Assembly: GCA_016789725.1 (NCBI GenBank)
Contig: JAEUQN010000060.1
Coordinates: 1-36,552 of the forward strand
DNA: 36,552 bases
Source of the DNA: Blastocatellia bacterium
Lineage (GTDB): Bacteria > Acidobacteriota > Blastocatellia > RBC074
Direction of reading: 5' to 3'
Every line of letters starts with the position of its first letter. Position 1 is the stretch's first letter. Made by a program: the position numbers and the translations under genes. Shown one piece after another: positions 15,685-21,497 of this stretch. The notes beneath the pieces are model-generated. The model did not search any database. It saw nothing but the letters and a program-made list of their open reading frames with translations, and was not told where the DNA came from.

Positions 15685-16857
15685 ATGACCACCTCCACCC
15701 AATCAACCAACTCGCAACTCATGTCTCGCCGCAACTTCGCACGGATGACGACCCTGCTGGCCGCAGGCGCGGCCCTGCCCTTTTACGGCGAATCACAACT
15801 TGCAATGGCGCAGCTTTCCAAAGTCGGCCCCTTGCCGCCTGATGCCGTCAAAATCAACGCCAACGAAAACCCGCTTGGCCCGTGCCCTGAAGCGTTGGAG
15901 GCGATGTCCAAAGTTCTCGCTAAAGGCGGTCGCTACGAATACGAATTGACGGACACCTTTGCCAAAACGCTGGCCGAATTGGAGCAGTTGGACGTGGAAT
16001 ACGTCTTACCATTCCCCGGCTCCAGCGATCCGCTGCATCGCGCGGTGCTGGCCTACACGTCGAAAGACAAACCGTTCGTGATGGCTGATCCCGGCTACGA
16101 AGCGGGCGCGCGCGCCGCACAATTCATCGGAGCCAAAGTCATCAAAGTGCCGCTGACCAAAAGCTACGCGCACGACGTCAAAGCCATGGTCGAAGCCGCG
16201 AAAGCCAGGAACGCGGGGCTGATTTACATTTGCAATCCGAACAACCCGACCGGCACGCTCACCTCGCGCAGCGACATCGAATACGTCATCGCCAATAAAC
16301 CCGAAGACACGATTCTGTTGCTGGATGAAGCGTACATTCACCTGACCGATGACCCCGTTGGTTCGGAGTTCGTTTCGATGGACAAAGACGTGATCATCCT
16401 GCGCACCTTCTCGAAGCTGTACGGCATGGCAGGCCTTCGTGCAGGCGCAGCCATCGCGCGTCCTGACTTGCTGGCAAAGCTGAAAAACTACGGCGCAGGC
16501 GCTTTGCCGATGACCGGAATGGTCGGCGCAACCGCCAGCCTGAAAGTCAAAACGCTCGTCGCCGAACGCCGCAAAATCATCAAGGACATCCGCGAAGACG
16601 TGTTCAGCTTTTTGGCGAAAAACAATTTCGATTTCGTGCCTTCGGTCAGCAACTGTTTCATGCTGAACATCAAACGGCCCGCCAAACCATTTGTCAAAGC
16701 GATGCAAAAAGAAAAGATTTATGTCGGTCGCGTCTGGCCCGCCTGGCCGATGCACGCCCGCATCAGCATTGGCACGAAAGACGAAATGGCGAAATTCAAA
16801 ACCGCGCTATTGAAGGTGATGAGTGAAACCAGTATGCAAAGCGCAAAGAATGGGTAA
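15685..16857 (+). CDS. Tat-exported PLP-dependent aminotransferase (HisC-like)
   Basis: A fold-type I aminotransferase of 390 residues related to histidinol-phosphate aminotransferase. Family marks are INANENPLGPCPEA, YICNPNNPTGT, LLLDEAYIHL and the PLP lysine K244 in RTFSKLYGMAGLRAG. Preceding the enzyme is a clear twin-arginine signal (SRRNFARMTTLLAAGAALP, cleavage near AMAQL), so the folded, cofactor-loaded enzyme is probably exported. That makes a biosynthetic HisC role unlikely and suggests processing of an amino acid or derivative in the periplasm; the substrate is unknown. AAAGGA lies well placed before the ATG. It stands alone, with a terminator downstream. Confidence 0.88.
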   Translation: MTTSTQSTNSQLMSRRNFARMTTLLAAGAALPFYGESQLAMAQLSKVGPLPPDAVKINANENPLGPCPEALEAMSKVLAKGGRYEYELTDTFAKTLAELEQLDVEYVLPFPGSSDPLHRAVLAYTSKDKPFVMADPGYEAGARAAQFIGAKVIKVPLTKSYAHDVKAMVEAAKARNAGLIYICNPNNPTGTLTSRSDIEYVIANKPEDTILLLDEAYIHLTDDPVGSEFVSMDKDVIILRTFSKLYGMAGLRAGAAIARPDLLAKLKNYGAGALPMTGMVGATASLKVKTLVAERRKIIKDIREDVFSFLAKNNFDFVPSVSNCFMLNIKRPAKPFVKAMQKEKIYVGRVWPAWPMHARISIGTKDEMAKFKTALLKVMSETSMQSAKNG

Positions 16858-16884
16858 GCGCACATTGAAAACCACGTTGGAAAA

Positions 16885-16917
16885 ACAAAAGCCGCATCTA
16901 TTTGGATGCGGCTTCTT
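16885..16917 (+). terminator. Terminator of the aminotransferase gene
   Basis: GCCGCATC/GATGCGGC arms with a 6-nt loop (16891-16912), preceded by AAAAACAAAA and followed by TTCTTT, just downstream of the stop codon. A good intrinsic terminator, possibly working in both directions. Confidence 0.75.
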
Positions 16918-16976
16918 TGCGCCTAGGCTTTCATTGTACTTGCCAGTTCCACCTCAGATGGATGTTGTGTACAGCG

Positions 16977-17264
16977 TTAATAGTGATAGCGCGCTTGGAG
17001 AAAATCTATGCGAGTAGCACTCACCAAATACACCATCCGGTGTTCCTGCGTCAGGCGACGCGACCACGTATTGGGAGCCAAATATTTTAATGGTTCAGGC
17101 TTGCCAATCCCGCTGAAGGGATCACGCATAATATCTTCCATCAAATCGAACGCACGGAGTGCAATTTTGCGTTCTGTTTCTACCCAGAAGCGCAGGTCTT
17201 CCCGAAATTCAGGATGAAAGACGGCCTCCCGCACTGTTTTCGGTTTGCCCTTACTCGGTTTCAT
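16977..17264 (-). CDS. yoeB: YoeB-type mRNA interferase toxin
   Basis: A 95-residue RelE-superfamily toxin of the YoeB/Txe type. The core GKPEPLK, WSRRLTQEHRMVY and C-terminal ARYHY match YoeB closely. The residues equivalent to the E. coli catalytic E46, R65 and H83 are E57, R76 and H94, so the enzyme looks intact. There is an N-terminal extension of about 10 residues compared with E. coli YoeB. YoeB cleaves mRNA at translating ribosomes and is neutralised by YefM. The ATG at 17264 is chosen over a TTG one codon upstream because AGGA lies close before it. It overlaps the antitoxin gene by 14 nt, the usual translational coupling. Confidence 0.93.
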   Translation of the reverse strand: MKPSKGKPKTVREAVFHPEFREDLRFWVETERKIALRAFDLMEDIMRDPFSGIGKPEPLKYLAPNTWSRRLTQEHRMVYLVSATRIDFLQARYHY

Positions 17265-17538
17265 CAAGTCCTAATTCCTGACGCAGTTTTGCCAGGGGTT
17301 CTGCCTTTAGCGTTTTAGACTGGGCACGGTGTAAAGCTTTTAGTAGGCGCTGCGCATTTTGGGGCGACCGTAAGAGATGCACCGTTTCCAGCAAACTGGA
17401 AAGCTCGGATGCCGTGACCAAGGCCACATCTTCAAAACCCCGCCGATTAATAATGACAATTTCCCGATTGGCAGCAACCTGTTCCAGCAGGGAGGCCAAA
17501 TTTTCACGTGCGTTACTATAAGAAGTTTGAGTAGCCAT
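17251..17538 (-). CDS. yefM: YefM/Phd-family antitoxin
   Basis: A 95-residue Phd/YefM antitoxin: N-terminal DNA-binding part (TSYSNARENLASLLEQVAANREIVIINRRGFEDVALVTASEL) and a C-terminal acidic, helical toxin-binding part with charged residues (AEPLAKLRQELGLDETE). It is the first gene of the toxin-antitoxin operon; such antitoxins bind their own promoter, with the toxin as co-repressor. An inverted repeat 12 bp upstream of the start codon fits as operator. The ribosome site is weak. Together with the toxin this forms a complete type II module next to an AT-rich HEPN-motif gene on the same strand. Confidence 0.93.
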   Translation of the reverse strand: MATQTSYSNARENLASLLEQVAANREIVIINRRGFEDVALVTASELSSLLETVHLLRSPQNAQRLLKALHRAQSKTLKAEPLAKLRQELGLDETE

Positions 17539-17550
17539 AAAACATCTCTA

Positions 17551-17571
17551 TTGGACAGAATTACTGTACAA
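17551..17571 (-). promoter_or_regulatory. Candidate YefM operator
   Basis: An imperfect palindrome of 8-nt arms with one mismatch around a 5-nt AT centre (TTGTACAG-TAATT-CTGTCCAA on the minus strand) ends 12 nt before the yefM start. Position and symmetry fit an autorepressor site. YefM operators elsewhere contain a TGTACA core, which is present here. Confidence 0.6.
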
Positions 17572-17607
17572 CTTTGGATAATGTAAATCAAGGACGACTT
17601 ATGCACT

Positions 17608-17636
17608 CAACAACGCGTTTTGCGAGCGCGTTGTTG
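17608..17636. terminator. Hairpin between the HEPN gene and the toxin-antitoxin operon
   Basis: A perfect 10-bp stem (CAACAACGCG/CGCGTTGTTG) with a 9-nt loop, 52 nt beyond the stop of the HEPN-motif gene. It probably ends that transcript or separates it from yefM, though no T-run follows. Confidence 0.5.
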
Positions 17637-17688
17637 CATCGAATAAACCCGAATCATTCCGAGTGACGCGCTTCGCAACAATATGATG

Positions 17689-18366
17689 TCATGTGCGTTT
17701 CTTTTTAGGGATTTGATTATCTATCGCTTTAAAATATATGTCGAAGGTATCAAGTACATAATTTAAGTAACCTTCTTTTATTTTCACTTCATCCTCCCCC
17801 GACAAATATGGTGAGGTGTTGACATAGCTTTTAATCTTAGCGTCCTTTAGTTTTCCATCATTGTGGACAATTTCATTTCTAAGTCCTTGAATCCGCTTAA
17901 GCTTATTCCAAGTAGATGTATCGTTTTCAATTTTTAAGCCCACAACTTTCGTCAAATAACAATATGAGCGATCAATTCCTTTGCCATTCAAATCTTTCAA
18001 TGAAAGAGAAAAATTGTTCTCGTTGGCAAACAATCTGCATAACTCATCAATTTGGTATTCCAAAAATGAAAACTGTGTTATGAGTGCACTTCTTCTTTGC
18101 AGGTTTGGAAAGTAGTCTTCAAAAATAGTGTCAAGATGATATGTCGAGCCATCAACTCCTTGATGATGTTCCTTAATATTCGGCCCGTATTCAGAGTCAG
18201 TTTCATCAATCTCAACCACTTTTTCACGATGATACTTATCTATTGACTCCTGAATCTGCCCTTCAACACTTTTGGCGTAAGAGCGTAATAAATCACTTTC
18301 AAATTGAACGTTGCTATACCACACTCTTGGTGATGACCATTCAATAACGAAATCATCTATATCCAC
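17689..18366 (-). CDS. HEPN-motif protein of unknown function, AT-rich
   Basis: This 225-residue protein has no firm family match. Its helical C-terminal half contains GLRNEIVHNDGKL, the Rx4H motif (R163, H168) that marks HEPN-fold ribonucleases and their inactive relatives. The preceding LITQFSFLEYQIDELCRLFA segment fits the first HEPN helix. The N-terminal 90 residues are acidic and unassigned. Base composition is visibly AT-rich, with AGA- and AAA-type codons, unlike its neighbours, suggesting transfer. Start: an in-frame ATG at 18381 lies upstream, but it overlaps a perfect AGGAGG that ends 6 nt before a GTG at 18366, so GTG is preferred. Defence or toxin activity is possible but is inference from motif and the adjoining toxin-antitoxin pair. 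Confidence 0.7.
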   Translation of the reverse strand: MDIDDFVIEWSSPRVWYSNVQFESDLLRSYAKSVEGQIQESIDKYHREKVVEIDETDSEYGPNIKEHHQGVDGSTYHLDTIFEDYFPNLQRRSALITQFSFLEYQIDELCRLFANENNFSLSLKDLNGKGIDRSYCYLTKVVGLKIENDTSTWNKLKRIQGLRNEIVHNDGKLKDAKIKSYVNTSPYLSGEDEVKIKEGYLNYVLDTFDIYFKAIDNQIPKKKRT

Positions 18367-18372
18367 TACAAA

Positions 18373-18378
18373 CCTCCT
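18373..18378 (-). promoter_or_regulatory. Shine-Dalgarno site deciding the GTG start of the HEPN gene
   Basis: AGGAGG six bases before GTG at 18366. The alternative ATG at 18381 overlaps this site on its upstream side and has no ribosome site of its own. Confidence 0.75.
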
Positions 18379-18429
18379 CATTTTGCGGGGCTAGCACATA
18401 ACCTGATTTAGACGGATGGAACCAGCTTT

Positions 18430-18533
18430 CTAGTATTAGGCATTTATTCCCAATACTAGCCAGTTCTTCCTAATACTAGCCATCCATCACTCGTTTTGCC
18501 TGATCGCCTGATCAAGCCGTCTAGTATCAGGCA
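18430..18533. repeat. Four copies of a CTAGTATTAGGCA-like motif in mixed orientation
   Basis: Copies at 18430-18442 (forward), 18450-18462 (reverse), 18469-18482 (reverse) and 18521-18533 (forward). The first and third form a perfect 11-bp inverted repeat (CTAGTATTAGG/CCTAATACTAG). The first three are spaced about 20 bp apart, on one helical face. Lying 64 bp and more upstream of the HEPN gene, they could be operator sites, an iteron-like set or a transposon end. Confidence 0.75.
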
Positions 18534-18670
18534 TCCGCCCATCCTAAAATGGAGCGTTCAATTCGCGCTTTGAAATCAGGCGCAATGGCTTGATCGTAGT
18601 TTCTTTCTCACGCTCGTTAGGCCGCGATGGTGAGAAAAGCAGTGACTGATTTCTTGCTTCTTGAGAGTGT

Positions 18671-19067
18671 GTTTGGAAATTCTGTGGTTCTTGAATAGTC
18701 CAGCCGTTATGGTCTTTGAAAATGAACTTCGGCAAGGGGGCTGTTTTGGTTTTCGACCCAGTGGGTCGCTTGAATGTAGGCAGGTCGTTTACGGCCTGTA
18801 AATGGGCGAACGATTCACGTCCCAGCGGGACGTTTGAATTGGGCTGCTGGTCAAGCGTCCCGCTGGGACGCGCGGTTCTATATGCTTTTGCTCACAGGCC
18901 GTGAACGACCTGCCTACATTCAATGGCCCGTACTGGGCCAATGCTGGATTCAATTTTCAAAGACCATCAGAGAACGTTCCAAGCCCCCTCTTCACTCTTT
19001 CCTCTATTTTTCCCCAACCGTCAACGGCTGGGCGATTGAAAAAAGCAGACCACCTAAATTTCCAAAC
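18671..19067. repeat. Imperfect inverted duplication flanking the nested-palindrome repeat
   Basis: Left arm 18671-18723 and right arm in two blocks: 18953-18967, a perfect 15-bp match (ATTTTCAAAGACCAT), and 19023-19067 (AACGGCTGG ... TTTCCAAAC, imperfect). The right blocks are separated by 55 nt of unrelated sequence. The inner right block is also present at the end of copy 1 (to 5241), so part of the arm belongs to the repeat family itself. Confidence 0.6.
18757..18969. repeat. Nested-palindrome repeat element, copy 2
   Basis: Homologous to 5027-5243 in the same orientation, with scattered substitutions and one short length difference in the left half. It keeps the long outer inverted repeat (GTAGGCAGGTCGT... 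and its complement), both inner hairpins ACGTCCC-agc-GGGACGT and GCGTCCC-gct-GGGACGC, plus small flanking hairpins GACCC-agt-GGGTC and GGCCC-gtact-GGGCC. Several substitutions preserve pairing, which suggests the fold matters. Confidence 0.85.
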
Positions 19068-19150
19068 CTGCGCTGAGTGCGAAACGAGGGGGAAGTATAC
19101 GGCTGCGATTGCGGGAGAAACAAGATATTTTTCAGGCACTTTCACGCCGT

Positions 19151-19915
19151 TCACGACAACGCGTCTGATGATTGTCGTTGACGTAAAACCTCGAACAGCA
19201 CGACGCCGGTTGCCACGCTCACGTTCAGCGAATTGATGTGGCCGCGCATCGGAATCGAAATCAATGCATCGCAATTTTCTTTCACCAGCCGTCGAAGGCC
19301 GTGTCCTTCGCTGCCCAGCACCAACGCGAGCGGCACTTTCAAATCAAACTCTGTATAACTCGCCGCCGTGCCGCCTTCGACACCGACGACCCAAATGCCG
19401 CGCTCTTTCAGCTCCGCAATCAACGGCACCAGGTTCGTGACGCGCGCGACGCGAACGTATTCGACTGCGCCAGCGGAGGTCTTGGCAACCGTATCATTCA
19501 ATCCGGCGGCGCGATGTTCTGGGATAAAAATGCCTTCGACGCCCGCGCCTTCACAGGTGCGCAAAATCGCGCCCAGGTTGTGCGGGTCTTCGATGTTGTC
19601 GAGCAAAACCAGCAACGGCGTGGCGCTCAGCGAATCCAGGATTTCATCGGCATTCGTGTACGCGCCTGCTTTTTTGGTGAGCGTGGTGGCGTGCGCCAAA
19701 ACTGCGATGATTCCCTGATGATTTGCGCCGTTCGTCAAATCATCCAACGCGCGCCGTTCGCGCCGTTCGATGGTGATGTGCGATTGCTTGGCGAGCGCGA
19801 CAATTTCATTCATACGCGTCGGTTGTGCGCCAGAGGCGAGCAACAGCTTGCCGATGGGACGTCGTTGAGCGCGCAATGCTTCAAGAACTGGAGAGAGACC
19901 GTAAATAAGATTCAT
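19151..19915 (-). CDS. rlmB: 23S rRNA (guanosine-2'-O-)-methyltransferase RlmB (SpoU/TrmH family)
   Basis: A 254-residue SpoU methyltransferase with the N-terminal substrate-binding domain (IYGLSPVLEALRAQRRPIGKLLLA) and a C-terminal SPOUT knot bearing the three motifs: LDNIEDPHNLGAILRTCEGAGV, LALVLGSEGHGLRRLV and ISIPMRGHINSLNVSVATGVVLFE. RlmB methylates the 2'-O of a conserved guanosine in 23S rRNA using S-adenosylmethionine; the TrmH paralogue acts on tRNA, but the N-terminal domain favours RlmB. A heptamer array (AAATTTG)3 sits immediately upstream of the start codon in place of a clear ribosome site. It stands alone, convergent with nothing, divergent from the ExbB-type gene. Confidence 0.9.
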   Translation of the reverse strand: MNLIYGLSPVLEALRAQRRPIGKLLLASGAQPTRMNEIVALAKQSHITIERRERRALDDLTNGANHQGIIAVLAHATTLTKKAGAYTNADEILDSLSATPLLVLLDNIEDPHNLGAILRTCEGAGVEGIFIPEHRAAGLNDTVAKTSAGAVEYVRVARVTNLVPLIAELKERGIWVVGVEGGTAASYTEFDLKVPLALVLGSEGHGLRRLVKENCDALISIPMRGHINSLNVSVATGVVLFEVLRQRQSSDALS

Positions 19916-19916
19916 A

Positions 19917-19937
19917 AAATTTGAAATTTGAAATTTG
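19917..19937. repeat. Heptamer array (AAATTTG)3 at the rlmB start
   Basis: Three exact 7-bp units begin one base upstream of the rlmB ATG and occupy the place where a ribosome-binding site is expected. Confidence 0.9.
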
Positions 19938-20053
19938 AGATGGGAACTTTAGCGGTGAACCGGAGTCTATTGCAACACGTTCGTCAGGCGCGCTGACGAA
20001 TCCGTTCACTCATTAACATTCGGCTGGGATCAATTTCTGTAGGAGGCACAACT

Positions 20054-20788
20054 ATGGCGCTCTTTAGCGATAGCTTTCTCTCGCCACTGCTGACGGTGGC
20101 AACAATTCTTTTGGAATCCGAAACCCAAGGTCTGGGATTGTCGTGGCGCAAAATCTATGACGAGTCCAGCGCGGTTGGTCTGGCCGTGATGGTCGTGTTG
20201 TTGCTGATGTCTATTTATTCACTGGCGATCATGTTCGAGCGATATTTGACGTTCAAATCGGCGGCCCATCAATCGCGCGAATTCGTGCCGAAAGTATCGG
20301 AAATGCTCAGGACGGCGCACCTCAATGAAGCCTTGCAACTCTCACGCGATTACCACAAAAGCCATCTCGCCGTCGTCGTGAATTCGGGTTTGCAGGAACT
20401 AACGGCCAGCAACGTGAGAAACCCACTGCGCAAAGCGAAACGTGCGGTCAAGCGTGCAACGGCCATGAAGACAGCGGAATTACAGCGGGGGCTTTCGAGT
20501 CTGGCGACGGTCGGTTCGACGGCTCCGTTCGTGGGATTGTTTGGCACGGTCATCGGCATCATCAATGCGTTCACGAAAATGAACGAAGCCCAAACGGCGG
20601 GCATTGCGGTGATTTCCGGCGCGATTGCCGAGGCGTTGATTGCGACCGCGTTCGGATTGGTGGTAGCGATTCCGGCGGTCTGGATGTTCAATTATTTCAC
20701 CAATCGCGTGAACAGCTTTGCGATTGAAATGCACAATTCGGCTGAAGAATTGATCGAATTCTTTTTGCAGCAGCAGCCAGAAAATTAA
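20054..20788 (+). CDS. MotA/TolQ/ExbB proton-channel family protein
   Basis: A 244-residue inner-membrane protein with an N-terminal helix (AVGLAVMVVLLLMSIYSLAIMFERYLTF) and two C-terminal helices in the diagnostic block GSTAPFVGLFGTVIGIINAF ... ISGAIAEALIATAFGLVVAIPAVWMFNYF. Such proteins form the proton channel that energises TonB or Tol. TAGGAGG is well placed upstream. The usual partner gene (ExbD/TolR) does not follow: the next 700 nt are non-coding and a strong hairpin lies right after the gene. It could serve the TonB receptor in this window together with partners elsewhere; that link is inference. ExbB and TolQ cannot be told apart here. Confidence 0.9.
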   Translation: MALFSDSFLSPLLTVATILLESETQGLGLSWRKIYDESSAVGLAVMVVLLLMSIYSLAIMFERYLTFKSAAHQSREFVPKVSEMLRTAHLNEALQLSRDYHKSHLAVVVNSGLQELTASNVRNPLRKAKRAVKRATAMKTAELQRGLSSLATVGSTAPFVGLFGTVIGIINAFTKMNEAQTAGIAVISGAIAEALIATAFGLVVAIPAVWMFNYFTNRVNSFAIEMHNSAEELIEFFLQQQPEN

Positions 20789-20819
20789 ACCGAAAACCTG
20801 AAAAAGATCATTGGGGTTG

Positions 20820-20865
20820 AGGCGGGGATTGTTCGCGTTGAGGGGACGGCGAGCAATTCCCGCCT
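20820..20865 (+). terminator. Strong hairpin after the ExbB-type gene
   Basis: A 17-bp stem with two G-T wobbles (AGGCGGGG... against ...TCCCGCCT) and a 12-nt loop, starting 31 nt after the stop codon and followed by TAAAATTTCTG. Likely terminator, although the T-run is interrupted. Confidence 0.65.
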
Positions 20866-21497
20866 TAAAATTTCTGTAGACAGCCACAACTTCCTCATGC
20901 TAGGTTATTTTCACTTTGATCTTTTAATCACCTCACACTCCTGTTACGCCATCTGATTCCGAGAGTAAATGCCCCTCAGAATTCCGTCACGAGAATCAGC
21001 CGCGTTTCAGTATCGCCAGTCGGTACCACTTGACCACACACCAACATCACCCCTGGCTTCGCAACTTGACAAGATGATTTGCCGGAGGAGAACCAAGGTT
21101 CCGGTGTGCTTTCCATTACGAGATGAAAGCCAGAGCGTATCTCCTAAGAACTTGACAACACCTCTTTGCCGGAGAATTTGTGCGGCGTACTCGTGTGAGT
21201 ACCGGCGGCTCGGTCTTTTTCTCATCGCATCATTGGTACTGCGGTTATGCCGTGATGCGGGTGATTTGGCGACGCTGATAATGTTGATGAATCACTACCA
21301 TTGAGTTGTTTGATGAACGACTGATTGAAGCGGTTGGTGTGCGAATTGTGAGGAGCGCATCGGCCTATCAATCAAGGTTCAGGAACGCTCTGACTATCTA
21401 CACTTGGAGGAAACGGACCAGTCTGCTGGAAAGTTGGCAGACTCATCGCAGATTGGCCCGTTTTGAAGATCACTTCCGACCTTTGGAAAGGATGAAA
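20866..21497. other. Structured non-coding leader upstream of the SBBP protein
   Basis: More than 600 nt without a supportable gene. It holds a diverged direct repeat (AACTTGACAA then TTTGCCGGAG at 21063-21087 and again at 21149-21174), hairpin GTACTC-gtgt-GAGTAC (21187-21202), arms CGCATCA/TGATGCG (about 21227-21259) and the larger hairpin at 21411-21463. The SBBP frame stays open back to 21306, but no start there has a ribosome site. Confidence 0.55.
21411..21463 (+). promoter_or_regulatory. Two-level hairpin 34 nt before the SBBP start
   Basis: Outer arms AAACGGaCCA/TGGcCCGTTT (one mismatch) enclose an inner perfect 7-bp stem AGTCTGC/GCAGACT. A TTTT follows the outer arm. It could be an attenuator-type terminator or a 5' leader structure for the gene at 21498. 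Confidence 0.5.

Larger units (their letters stand above)
18367..19150. other. Gene-free accessory segment full of repeats
   Basis: Almost 800 nt with no convincing gene. From left to right it holds the CTAGTATTAGG-type cluster, the left arm of an inverted duplication, copy 2 of the nested-palindrome repeat, and the right arm of the duplication. A 63-codon minus-strand frame (18544-18735) has no family likeness, and its first codons are part of a repeat. Confidence 0.6.

Noticed and set aside
18430..18533. CRISPR-like array
   Set aside because: Only four short copies in mixed orientation with unequal spacers, and no cas genes in the window.
18544..18735. Minus-strand frame of 63 codons
   Set aside because: No family likeness; its first codons are one arm of a perfect inverted repeat. 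A decayed gene fragment remains possible.
20969..21304. Plus-strand frame of 111 codons before the SBBP gene
   Set aside because: Poor start context, odd composition, and it covers the direct repeats and hairpins of the leader region.
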